Source of the DNA: Hedera helix
Taxonomy: Eukaryota > Streptophyta > Magnoliopsida > Apiales > Araliaceae
DNA length: 64,000 bases
NCBI GenBank assembly: GCA_947179155.2
Contig: OX359283.1
Coordinates: forward strand, 9,843,764 to 9,907,763
Direction: 5' to 3'
Under the pieces are notes generated by a model, which worked only from the letters and a program-made list of their open reading frames with translations, was not told the origin of the DNA and searched no databases. Of this stretch, positions 45,101-56,953 are shown piece after piece. Made by a program: the position numbers and the translations under genes. How positions within the stretch are numbered: position 1 is the first letter of the stretch; each line of letters opens with the position of its first letter.

Positions 45101-46100
45101 TCTTCCAAAGAAAAAAGAGTCTAGCTATTGTCCATGAAGATGATGTGCTTGGAATATTAATTATAAATGATATCATTATCTAAATGTAGCTCTTATTGAA
45201 GGATCAATGTTTAATTTTCTACTCATCAATCATCTATGTGTCAAGACACTTCAAATATGTTTTTTCTAAAGAACCAAGGAAGATAAAAGTGATTTTGAGA
45301 AGGATTTCAACTCTTCTGAGAACATCAAGTTATGAGTATTGAAATGAGCTATCAGAAATGTCTTTGCACTAGAAAACTTTGCAAACAAATTGATGCAGTA
45401 GAGAACAGAACATCTCTTAAAGCAGGAATGACACTTTTGACCACCGAGATGTCAGAATGTCATTAAAGTTAAATTTGTCAATACTATCTGCTCTACTTAG
45501 AAGAGGCTTCTTAATCATTCTACTTTCAACGATGACATTCTGTGATCTTTGGAAAGGAAATGAAATCAGGTCTTGAATGTCTGCGTATCTTTGATGGTAC
45601 ATGTTTAAATCTTCAATAAACAGTAAGAATTAACTGAATATTCTAATTGAAACTAAAATAAGGCATGAACAGTTAATTATAAAACTTACTGGGTTTAAAA
45701 TTGTCAACAGTTGGCATCGCATAATCATTTAAGTTGACAATCTTAAAACAAAGAAAGCTATTGCACATGATAAAAGTAGAACCAGATGATATCACATTTT
45801 TTTCAACTCTTTAATCTCAAGGAAGAACTGACTGACTCTACGGTAGATATCTTATTAATCATAGAATGAAGTGATGAAACAACAAGTAAGCAAACACTAA
45901 ACATCTGAACTATGTGATTGTAAAACCAAGTTAAAAGTCATAAAGTTAACTTCCCAATTCTAAATACTCTACGAGTTAGCAAGCCGTCAACAGAACTCCA
46001 TTCTGAGTACTATTAAGAAGAAAGCATAAATAGACATTCTTACAAAAGATATAAGGGCAAATGATCACTTATATAACTCACTATAATGATCCTACAAACA
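45101..46100 (+). pseudogene. pol: Integrase remnant of outer Sirevirus B
   Basis: Forward reading near 45240 gives SRHFKYVFSKEPRKIKVILRRISTLLRT, similar to the copia integrase SRFTWVFFLKSK...F block, and FALENFANKLM near 45375 fits the region just after the second Asp. Heavy decay; identification rests on short matches and on position upstream of the forward RT. Confidence 0.4.
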
Positions 46101-47300
46101 AGAGTCAGTACTTGATTCGATGCTGGTAATGAACATTTCCTCTTGACACACTCAAAGAACAACGAGACTCTTGGGGGATGCTGATTGGACAAACGCTTAA
46201 AATGAATTAAAAATTTGGGAGCTGGTTCTCAAGTTAGTATAAAAAGATCCAGCCTCCAGTATCAAGAAAATATTCAATTACGATCTAATTAAAGAAAGAG
46301 CAATAACAAGAAACTAGACGAAACCGGTTGCATAAAAAAAATCAACAGTGATTTCCTGCTCCATAAATTCATTAAAGGTTATTCAGGTGTTTCTGGTTCT
46401 CAATGTCCTGACAAACCTCATTAATGTTCACATGAATGTCAAGGAATGCTTTCCTATTTGTTGCACTTAGAAGGACTATGTCAAATCATTCTCAGGCTTC
46501 GCCAAATTAAATGTCTAAGTTATGCATTATACTAGATAAACCATTGTTTAGACAAAGATTAATCAAGCTATAACATTTGGCACATTGGTAAGAGCTTGAT
46601 CCTAAAATCTGGTAATCTTATCAGACCAAGTTCATGAGCAAAAGGAACATAATGATTTATCTTGGAAAATTATGTGCTTAGAATTGGTAATACAAATTTA
46701 TGTTGAAAGTGTAACTTCTGGTTTTACTATCAAAGAGCTATGTGAAGAAGTATGACAAGCTAATGCAGAGTAAAGTAAAATGAGCACGATAAGTGGACTG
46801 AATATCCTAATTGATTCTGATGAATAATATCCATCAACCAAACCAAGTACATTAATGATCTATGAAGGAGGATTAGTTTGGAAAGCAGCCACTATCATAA
46901 AGCATGCTAAGGATACTACATTAAAAGCCAAGCAATGGAAGAAAAATGATAAATGTATTGATTACATTCAATGCAGGGATAACACTAGCTCTTCTCTCAT
47001 ATCTAACTAAGAAGTTAGTGATTCTACATACAATGCTCTAAATATAGATATCAATTCCAAGAAAATCGTAGGATGACACAAGGAGTCATTCTTCGATATC
47101 CAGATGCTTATATTAAAGAATGCAGTTCAAACGGAAAGCGTGAATGGGATGTACTACCATAGCTAAGAGATAAATTTGATTAATAGTCAACAAATAAATG
47201 GCATTAAATCGATATAATAGATGAATACATTATAGCTAAATGCTGCTAAACTAAAGGGTTGGAAAATTAGCTAGTTGACTATGATCAAGATTTAAAGTTA
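46101..47300 (+). pseudogene. pol: Reverse transcriptase remnant of outer Sirevirus B
   Basis: Forward traces in the expected order: GDADWTN...NELKIWELVL near 46180 (start of RT), YDKLMQSKVK near 46755 and INQTKYINDL near 46840 (family: FAKLMQSKFEMSMMGEL... and ISQ-KYIKDLL). Later RNase H-side traces such as MTQGVILRYPD near 47075 are weaker. Numerous stops; not functional. Confidence 0.55.
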
Positions 47301-47868
47301 TTAACCCATCATACTGTTTGGCATTCTCAAGCAAAAAATTTGTTAAGTATATGTCTACATTGAGACAATGTGTTTTAAATGATGATATTTTCTTATAGAA
47401 TATCTCAACAAATACATTACTTTGCTCAATGAAACTTGATTTAATAAGTTAACCTATCTTCAGTATGATTGAATGTAAAAGTAATTAAATTTGTCTGCCA
47501 GATCATAAATCTTAGAACATAAGAATTTTGGGAATTCAATAAAGGATCGTAGAATTATTACCAATCGTTGAGTAAATATAAGCCAAATCTTTATCTTATG
47601 AAAAGTAATAAGCAATAAATCCTTCGTGGCTCAAATTTTAATAGTCAAATCAATCAGTTCAGAATGGTTGATATCAAAAGTAGTTAATAGTCATGTGTTG
47701 CAATTACGAAAAACTGATTTTTTCGAAGTTCACTACCATACGTAACTGTTTTCGTTGACCTAGCAGCTTGACTAACCACTAGATGTTTGACATGTGTTTT
47801 AGTTACTCACTTAAAGTATAAAGAATCCGTTTTGCAAATCTTTCATTTCATCTGTCGAGGTAAATGTA
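47301..47868 (+). other. Decayed internal sequence of outer Sirevirus B
   Basis: No recognisable domain. Falls where RNase H and the pol-to-accessory spacer would be expected. Confidence 0.4.
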
Positions 47869-48677
47869 ATGACCATTCTCATTCTCTTTCAAAACTCCTT
47901 AAAAACTATATCACGTCTAAGAAGAAAATCACACAACATACCCTATTATCATATCAGAACAGAAAACATGCTTTTATCTTTAACTAGCCTCCAAAACTCT
48001 TCAAACCTACTTCTCAAAGCTAGTCTTCACCTTCAAGTTACACAAGCTGAACTTTTGATTGGTGAGATTACTGAAGGATATGACGAATCAGAAGAGCCAA
48101 GGACAAGGATCAGAGGCTTCAAAGCGTTCTTTGCTACAGGTGAACTAGTGCATAACTTAGAGAAAAGATTTTAGTATAACATATCATATACAATTTCTAA
48201 TTTTACTATTGTAAAAGTCAAAAAAAATAAAATTATCATAACTGTCATGCATAACTCGCACTCCTTCATTCTGTGAAATATCCATCGGAAGAAGTGATCT
48301 TATTCTACTAGTTTGTCTTTCAAGGCACCCTACATAAGAAGAGACGAGAACTACTGAGGAGGGGGTGCTTAAAGAAAGGGAGAGGGTGAACACAAAGATG
48401 ACACTCATAAATAACTTGTTTGTGCAAGTGGTATGCTAAGAATCCCTCTCCAAAACAGAAGCCTCCTCGATGTCCTTCTAGCATACTTGTCTATAGAGGG
48501 CTCTAATGAAGACTCGTCACCATACTTGATGCTGACAAAAAAGGAGATAAGAGAAATGGGTAAAATCAAAATGCTCTCCCAAATGTCAGTATCACATTGG
48601 AAAGAAAATGAGGTACGGAAGAGATCTATAATATACAACTTAGGGGAGTTAGGGAGAGAAACTTGTAATATGTTTGT
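47869..48677 (+). pseudogene. 3' accessory region of outer Sirevirus B
   Basis: Two forward frames: 47869-48174 (ends ELLIGEITEGYDESEEPRTRIRGFKAFFATGELVHNLEKRF) and 48433-48756 (its real part to 48677, LLDVLLAYLSIEGSNEDSSPYLMLTKKEIREMG). Charged, without a domain I recognise. The DNA GATGCTGACAAAAAAGGAGA at about 48527 matches GATGACAAAAAGGGGGAGA of the Sirevirus A multiple-PPT region, which supports the assignment. Confidence 0.5.
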
Positions 48678-49003
48678 TGTGAGGATCCGAATTTTCAGGA
48701 TTTTCTTAATAATATTAAATGAGAATTTAATTGATAAAATTATCAAGGTTGTTTAAATTAATTATTATATTATGTGATTTAAGTTATGGATGAGATTTAA
48801 TTGATAAATTAAATATGTACAGAAATGATGATAAAGTGTGGGAAAATAAAAATAATTGAAAAGTAAATAAATTGTTTAAGAACAATTTATTAAGAATATG
48901 AGAAATTAGATTAAAAGGTACAATAAATTGTACAATTAAATTGTTGTGGAAGTGCAGAAATTATGATTTAATAGTGTACTTGGTAATGTGAAATATAGAA
49001 ATT

Positions 49004-49005
<2 letters not shown>

Positions 49006-49091
<86 letters not shown>
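49006..49091. repeat. (AT)n(GT)n compound microsatellite
   Basis: About 21 AT units followed without break by about 22 TG units, inside the upstream part of solo LTR C1. Confidence 0.95.
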
Positions 49092-49093
<2 letters not shown>

Positions 49094-50133
49094 AATTGAA
49101 AATTATAGATTTCATTAATTTTGGAAATTAAGGGATTAATAATTAAATTAATCCAAAATTAAATAAAAAGTGAATGTGGAAGTTAGAAAAAATTAGAAAT
49201 ATTGATTATTTAATTAATCAATAAATATGGTGAAGGTTTAAAGATTATTTAAGAGAAGGAAGTAATTTTATAAATTATATACTAATAAAGTATATAATTT
49301 ATATAAGGAAATTAAAGTAAAATATTAATGGAAAAATAATTATATAAGAATTATTATATAAGAATTATTATATAATTTATATAAGATGATTAAATTAATG
49401 AGAGGGTTAATAAACGTATAATTTTGGAGGAATTTAAGAAATTATTTAAGAAAGGAAAATATAAATATATAAATTATATAATATTAAATTATATAATTTA
49501 TATATAAAGAAGTTAGTGTAAATTGTAAAGAAATGAAAATAAATGAGAAAAATGAATGTTTTAAGTTATTAAAAATTATGTTTATGTATAATTGAATTAT
49601 TATGACTTTTATGAAGGATAATATTTTAAAAACGTGAACATGTTAGTGTAACATGTTGTCCAAGTAACGAAGTGAAAAATTATGAAAAATAAGTTTTATA
49701 TGTTATATGAATTATTTTATAATTTTTGGAGGTATAAATAACCTCATATAATTACGTGCATGGTGTTATGCGTGTACAAAATTTGTCAAGTAAAGTACCT
49801 AAAATAGGTATTAATATTATTTATAAATCAATTTATGATTTTTAGTGAATTAAAATAAATATTTTATATACATTATATAAAATATTTATTACACGAAATA
49901 AATACGTAATGTATTAAAATTATTAATGAAGCATGAAATTTTTTGGCTATCCGAATTTGATAAAGTCGGTTGCATGGATAAAAGGCGGTGGAATTATTAT
50001 TGGCTTCCAAATTGGTTAAGTTATTTGGCTATAAAAGAAAAAGAATTAAAAGGGAAAGAAGGAAATACAAAAAGAAAGGAAAAGAAAAATAATACAAACT
50101 TCCTTTCTCTCTTCCTTCCACCGAGAGCCACCA

Positions 50134-50150
50134 CCCCCCCCCCCCCCCCC
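50134..50150. repeat. 17-C homopolymer
   Basis: Within the leader of solo LTR C1; the homologous place in copy 2 (about 61640-61680) has CCACC-type sequence without the run. Confidence 0.9.
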
Positions 50151-50510
50151 AACCGTGACCACCATAGCCACCACCAAGAAGGAGATTTTGGGCACCATTA
50201 AAGTCTTAAACAAGCTTCAAGAAAGGTATAAATCAATTTATTTTGATTTATTTTGGTATTTTTGGTATTAATTAAATTGTGTGGAAAATTAGTAAATAAA
50301 TAGAATAATTATTCTATATAATTTTTGGATGTATATCTATGAATTATATAATTTTTGGGATGATTATGTTGTGGAAATTGTGAAGAAAATGGAATATTTT
50401 TGGGTTAAGTTGGCTACTGTTCCGGCAGAAAACTGAAGAAAAAATTTTGGGGGACGCGGAATAAAACGACTTTGTTTTGGGCGTGCGGGAGAAAGGGTCG
50501 CGCCATGCGC

Positions 50511-50534
50511 GGGGGGGGGGGGGGGGGGGGGGGG
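50511..50534. repeat. 24-G homopolymer next to a CGCGCCATGCGC palindrome
   Basis: Uninterrupted G24 directly after CGCGCCATGCGC. It could form a G-quadruplex and is a likely sequencing/assembly weak point. The 120-codon frame at 50472-50834 owes its poly-Gly to it and is not a gene. Confidence 0.9.
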
Positions 50535-50619
50535 CTCGGGAACCGGCAGGAAACGATGCCGTTTGGCGTCGACAGTAGAAGGCCGCGCGCCATGCGCGAC
50601 CGTGATTTTAGGCTGCGAA

Positions 50620-50822
50620 GTTACGATTTTGCCCCTGCCTTTTCAGAAAATACCGAGCGTGTCCTAGACGCTCTGAAATTACGATTATGCCCCCTATCTT
50701 TCCGAAAAATTCCAAACGTGTCCCTAACGTTGCTGAAATTACGCAAATACCCCTGGACTTTTCAAAAAATTCCGGTTATGTCCCTAAGGGCGCGGAAATT
50801 ACCAAAATGCCCCCAGAAAGTG
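50620..50822. repeat. Four-unit tandem repeat with AAATTACG...TGCCCC
   Basis: Period about 57 bp: GAAATTACG, then (A)TGCCCC or ATACCCC, a pyrimidine-rich stretch, AAAATTCC and GTGTCCCT. Related words (AAATTACGA...TGCCC) occur at 58729-58860 in LTR E. Confidence 0.75.
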
Positions 50823-52125
50823 ATTTTTAATTAAAGAAATGTTTGATTTTTTTTTAAAAGTATAGAAAAATACTAAAAATATAGAAATGACGTTTGGACA
50901 TTAAATTTAATATTTTTTTAAAAATATTAAATATTGGGGGATTAATATTTAAATATTTTAAATATTAATCTATTAAATTTAAATGTTAGAAAATGGTTAA
51001 ATGAAAATTTTGGACAACCGAATATGCTAAAATTTATCCTATAGGCCGGGTTGTCCGTAGTGAATGTAATTAATATTAAGTTAAATTAAGGAACGAGATT
51101 AATATAATTAATTAGACTATGTGAAAATTGGCTCGGAGATGATATTAATTAATTGAATTAATATCATAATAGGATAAATAATTATTAATTAATTATTTTA
51201 TGGTCATAGGTTGTTCGAGAAAGAGTGTTGAGCTATTAATTAATTAATTGGACATACAGGCAAGTTCTTCAGTCCTTTAATGTTAATTGTTGCATGTTAT
51301 GATATGTAAATACTTGTTTAAATGCATATAAATTATGTGTTATGTGATCTGTGGATAATATGACAATTATGTGTATTTTGTGCAATGATATGAGATATAT
51401 TGCTATAGTAAAAGCACAGTACATGATGTATGACACACACTAAGTATGATAAGGTATATGCTACGTGAAGCCTGAAAGGTGTTAACTGTTGGCCTTGTTG
51501 AGCCGTTGTGCTCATTACTTGCATAATATAAACTTTTGCAAGTTAAGAAAAGAATTTCAAGAATATCAAATTATATAGTGACGGATTTTCCAAAAAGGTT
51601 GTGAACGTTAGTACTAAATGTTTATATTATGATTCAATATGGATGATTTGTCAAGGTGACATTAATATTTTGTATACATGTAAATTTGGTACGGATAGGA
51701 CAAGTAGAATTAAAATATGAATTTTGATTGTTTAATGTAGTTGGTATGATAGAGACTATTATATGTTTAATTATGAATTATGATACAAAGAATATTTGTA
51801 TAGATATGAATGATATTAATTGGTTAATGTTGAGCGTTGTGGCACCTGTAATGGTATAGAAAGAAAAAGTGAAGGTTGCAATCCAGGGACTAGGATCGAG
51901 ATGTAAGAATTTTAAATATACAAATATTTTAATACAACGATTAAATCGAGAAAAAGAAAAATTTATACCGAAAATTTGGTAATTGATGACGATAATGTCA
52001 ATAAATGAATTAATTAAGGTGATTAAAGATTTATTAATGAACCAAAATTTGGACGTTATAAAGATAATGTATAATAAATATAAAGTTTAAGGGAATAAAG
52101 TTAGTCGAATTTCAAAGTCGTTACA

Positions 52126-52241
52126 TTTGTGATCTGATATGTATATAAAATTCAAATGAATAAAATTTATCTATTCTTGTTTATGCATTTTGTTTGAATG
52201 TTTTGTGTTTGATTGTTTTGTCATTATCAAATATGGGAATA
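52126..52241 (+). other. 3' internal end and decayed PPT of outer Sirevirus B
   Basis: Begins with the second TTTGT. Ends TTTTGTCATTATCAAATATGGGAATA, equivalent to TTTTGTCATCATTAAATAGGGGAGAT before the 3' LTR of element A; the purine tract is degraded. Confidence 0.65.
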
Positions 52242-54409
52242 TTTTTAGCAAATTTATGTATATGCACATTTGGATTTAATGATGACAAAATAATATCTGG
52301 TTTATAGGTATGCTATGTACAAATCTGATTCGTAAAATAAATGTGTGGAAAATAATTAGTGTGTGATAATGTTTTATGTGAGATATGTGATTACATTGAA
52401 GTTATTACTATTTGTACTTAAAAGAACAATAAACAAAGAAAAGAAAATCAATAACATAAAAACAAATGAGAGTATATAAATATTTGTTCACATTTGTACA
52501 ATCCTTAAAAAGAACAATTATTGTAAAAGGACTTAGAGATCAAGAATGTTAGGTTGATCTGAAATTGAAAAGATAAATTAGTTAGGGATCAAACTTGATA
52601 GGTTGATTTAAAAGATAAACTCTGTATTGTCCTTAAAAGAATATTATTGTAAAAGGACATTAGGGATCAAATTTGTTAGGTTGAATTCAAATACAGATTA
52701 TTATCATCAAAGTGTAATATATTGTGTTGAAGACGCGGACAACTCAAAAAAGGAATCAGAACAGGAAAACTCATAGATCGCAGAGCTAATGAACAAATCT
52801 GTAGAAAAAGTAAAGCAAGCACACTCTACGATACATACAGCTCAAAAGTGGAAGATCGGAGCAATCAAGGTCATTGAGCAAGAAAAGCTGAAGGATGGAC
52901 TCTACGATTGAAAGATAATTGTAAAATACAATCAAAGATTGTAAAGTAAGAACAAGCTTGAAGAACTGTACTCAAAGCTTACAAAGGGAAAATGAAGACT
53001 ATAAAGGCAGAAAAAGATCGTAGAGTTAAAAGAAACAATCAAGCCAGATACTCTATGATCAAGAAATACAGAGTCATTAAGTAAGATGTTATAAACTCAA
53101 CTCTATGATTCATGATCATCAAGTAAGGGTGCGTTCATAAAAGACTTCATGATCGTTGATTAAAAAGTAGTAGAAAATCGTTGAGATCACAAATTCAAAG
53201 CCGCTAAGGATAAAGTTGAACAAATCAAAGGAAAAAGTTAAGAGACCTTATACTAAGCATGAAGAAGTCAAAAAGTGAATGCTTAAACACAAAATTGGAT
53301 AAATCAGACATATTTTACAAGGAGAAAGAATCAGATAAAGCAAGCTACTTCATAAGATCACTACAAAGAAATAGTTTATAAAATTTTATCGAGCAAACTC
53401 ATCACAGCATATCAAAGACAAAAAAAACTCTAATAGAATAGGCATATATGGAAGCTCATACGTGTTGAACAATTCAAAGTACTCAAGATCGCATAATAAA
53501 GCTGAACAAAATATCCTCAAATCGTTGAGTTGCAAATATCGTTGAGCAACTTCAGAACATAAAGTTACAACTTTGATGAGCTGACTCAATATCATATCCG
53601 TCATAAAACATAATGCCAAAGGCACTGAGAGACAGATTCACCACGGCACAAGATTGGAATGATCCTACCAAAGAATTCTCCAACAAAGAAGTAGTCTGAG
53701 ATAAACTAGCTAAACAAGACAAGGAGTAGAGTGTGAATTGGCTAAAGCTTCAAAAAAAGACATGTGATATCCACTGCAACAATAGGAGTGTACTGAATAG
53801 ATATTAAGTGGAGATTAAAATCTTGCAAATAACGAGTGTTCAATTAAGGGGGAGCCGCTCGATCAAGATGAAGATGAAGCAAATTCAACAAATTTGAAGA
53901 CAACAAATGCTCAAGTAAGGGGGAGCTCATCAAGTAGAAATAGAATGAACTGGAGAATTATTAAAGACCAAATCTTAGTGAACCAAGGTTGTCTAGAAGT
54001 TCCTAAAATAAGAAGGTAAAGATTGAAGTACAATTACAGAAGAAGAATACAAGAGAATCGTAGGGCTTGCAGAGTCAAAAGACAAGCTGATCGTAAAGTC
54101 TACAGATCATAAAGCAGACAGTAAAGCTCCAAGTTCGTAGAGCAAATCGCAGAGCAAGAGAATCATAAAGTCAACAAGATGTAAAGTTGATGATCGCAAA
54201 GTAACTCGTAGAGCATAATGAAGAGCTAATCATAGTGTACGTCAAACACTATGATAATGAGACAGAGACATATCAATCAGATACAAGAATAGATTGATAC
54301 TTGGAAGAATAACAGCATGGAAGATCTCAAGGATATTGATATACATTTAAAACATAATCCAAACATCACAGAAGAAATGTACAACGACCACTTAATATAA
54401 TGATGACAT
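52242..54409 (+). other. Upstream (U3) part of the outer 3' LTR
   Basis: No gene. Two copies of an 'AAAAGGACTTAGAGATCAAGAATGTTAGGTTGATCT'-like block (shown in parts: AAAAGGACTTAGAGATCAAG, TGTTAGGTTGATCT) lie at 52530 and 52655, equivalent to the block at 2430 in element A. Many GATCGTAGAG/CTCTACGAT words occur at 52770-53170 and 54050-54200. Confidence 0.55.
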
Positions 54410-55609
54410 CCACGTGAACGCTACTACTAAAGACTGATGTGACATAAAAAAGCAGAAAGCGAGCTGACATGTCAAAGCAGAAAGAAGGCTGACAAAAAAA
54501 AAAGCAATAGTAGAAAGCAAGTTTAGATTTCTCAAATATTAACATTAGAGATCTTTAATATTAAATCATTAAAAGAATCAATGACTATCTTCCAACGGAC
54601 AAAGCTACAACAGACAAACTCTCAAAGACCAAAATTCTAACGAGTAAAATGGCAAAGATCTCTCTCTATTTAAAGATCACAATGAGATGAAAGAAATATA
54701 TGAGAGAGAGAACAACGAAAACATCAGCTCTAAGAGAGAGAGACGACGAAGAAGGAAAGTCATATGAAAGAAGATTCAACCAATGCAGAAATCAGGTTGA
54801 AAAGAAAAATTGGTGGTGCAAAGAAGAAACTGAATACATAAAAGAGAACCCCACCAATTGAGAGAAAACGTAGAATCAAATCGTTTGGAGCTGAATGAAG
54901 AAAATTGGTCTATACACTAAAGGAGTATAAGGAGAAAAAGACCAATCTACAAGAGACCAAAAGGGGGATCGATCATTTAGATGAATGTTAGCAACCCAAA
55001 GCTACTCTAATTTTTTGAGAATCAATCAAGAATGATTCCAGAGCAGGAGCCGATCAGATTAATTAGAAGGCTTGGGAAGTTATTCCCTGCTGCGAAGCCT
55101 TTTATAAATGAACTTAACGTTAGCTTGGTATCTCCCCCAATAACTCCAACACCAACAACAAATTCGGCACTTAGTGACCCACCAGATTTAGAAGAATCTG
55201 CCCAAAGATGGGAAGAGGACTGAGTGTCCTATGGAGGAAATCGGGTGAGACCCGTCTAATTCTTAGTGAATCAACCCTTGTTGAGGGAATATGACTTAGT
55301 GTCTAATTTAGAGATAAGACAAAACTTAGTGACCCGCCTGATTCTTAGTGAATCAGACCCGTAGTGAGAGGACTTAGTGTCCAAATTGTAAGGACTTAGT
55401 GTCTAATTTATCCTTGGTGAAATATTCCTACTCAACGGAGTACAAGAGATGAGTAGGAGTAATTCAGGCTTTGAACCTCTAAAAAATTACTGTGTTCTCA
55501 ATGTCTCTTTAATTACCTCCTTCTTTATCTTTTATGTTTATGCCATGTATGTTGTAATGGAGATAACTCACCATTAACAAATTTATATACAGAACTGTGT
55601 ATTCCTGTT

Positions 55610-55614
55610 GCAAT
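55610..55614. repeat. TSD GCAAT of gypsy element C2
   Basis: GCAAT precedes TGTGGCACCCC here and follows GTCGTTACA at 63844-63848; the joined flank matches the 5' LTR of element B near 36230. Confidence 0.88.
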
Positions 55615-56065
55615 TGTGGCACCCCAGAATTTTTAGAATAATTCCAAATACGGATTACGATGAATTAAGTAAAGGTTAGATATTAAGAGATGATTTATGG
55701 AGTGTGAAGAAAATTTATGTGAATTAAGAAAAGAATGATGAATTTGCAGAGTATAAATGAGGTGTAATAAAAAGTATGAAATAAGTGAATTGAGTAAGGA
55801 TAAGTGTGATTAAAGAAAGGAAATTTTTCAGAGAATGAGAAATCAAAGAAATTGTGAATTGAATTAAGAGTTGAATATTCTAACAGTTATGACATTATGG
55901 CGTTGTACATGTAAGTTAAGGATATTAAAGAGGTAAAATATGATTATTATGGATATAGTTGTGATTTATCAAGATAAATGTATAGCAAGGTACTATAAAT
56001 AAAATATGTATGATGATTACGGTAATTATGATTCCGAGGACGGAATCTTGTTAAGGGGGGAAGAA
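55615..56065 (+). other. 5' LTR start and 3' internal remnant of element C2
   Basis: No coding frame. The exact deletion joint is not visible; the last 35 bases are the conserved GAGGACGGAATC end and the PPT. Confidence 0.6.
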
Positions 56066-56953
56066 TGTGAGGACCCAAATTTTCAAGATCATTTTAATAA
56101 TATTAAATAAGAATTTAAATAACAAAATTATTAAGGTTATTTAAATTAATTGTGATTGATATGTTTATGTAATTTAAGTATGTGAAGGGATTTAATTGGT
56201 AAATTGAATCTGTATAAAGATGGTGTAAAATTATGTTGAATTAACATAATTGAAAAGTAAATAAATTATCTAATAATAATTAATGAAGAATAAGAAAATT
56301 TTCATGTAAAGGTACAATAAATTGTACAATAAAATTATTATGAAAATGTGAAAATTATATTTAAATGATGTTATGTTGTAATGTGGGATATATGATTTAG
56401 ATATGTATATAGAAATATTTGTATATAAATGTGCATGTCTAATTGATAATTATAAATTATATTAATTATGAAAATAAAGGGATTAATAATTAAATTAATT
56501 CAAAAATTTATGAAAAGCTAATGAGGAAGTTAGTAAGATTAAAAAATATTGATTATATAATTAATCAATAATTAGGGTGAAGGTTTAAAATTATTTAAGA
56601 GGATGAAGTAATTTTATAAATTATATACTAATAAAGTATATAATTTATATAAGGAAATTAAAGTAAAATATTAATGGGGAATAATTATATAAATTATATA
56701 AGAATTATTATAAAATTTATAAAAGAGGATTAAATTAACGAGAGAGTTAATAAATGTATAATTTTGGTTATACAATTAATTGATAATTATGGAGGAATTT
56801 AAGAATTATTTAAGAAAGGAGAATGTAAATATATAAATTATATAATATTAAATTATATAATTTATATATAAAGAAGTTAGTGTAAATTGTAAAGAAATGA
56901 AAATAAATTAGAAAAAGGAATGTTTTAAGTTATTAAAATTATGTTTATCGTAT

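Larger units (their letters stand above)
48678..52125 (+). repeat. Solo gypsy LTR, family C (copy 1)
   Basis: TGTGAGGATCCGAATTTTC to AAAGTCGTTACA, 3448 bp, TSD TTTGT at 48673-48677 and 52126-52130. No PBS, PPT or coding sequence inside, so it is a solo LTR left by recombination between LTRs. TATA-like CTATAAAAG at 50029-50037, C-rich leader, donor-like AAAGGTATAA at about 50225, GC-rich module at about 50450-50610, TGAGC-N6-GCTCA at 51499-51514. Confidence 0.88.

Noticed and set aside
50472..50834. 120-codon plus-strand frame with poly-Gly
   Set aside because: Created by the G24 run and a 57-bp tandem repeat in a solo LTR; no homologous protein expected.
53386..55223. Small frames (79 codons minus, 63 codons plus) as host micro-proteins
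   Set aside because: Both lie in the outer Sirevirus LTR; the plus one has a decayed equivalent in the 5' LTR at 35650-35850, so it follows LTR homology rather than a gene.
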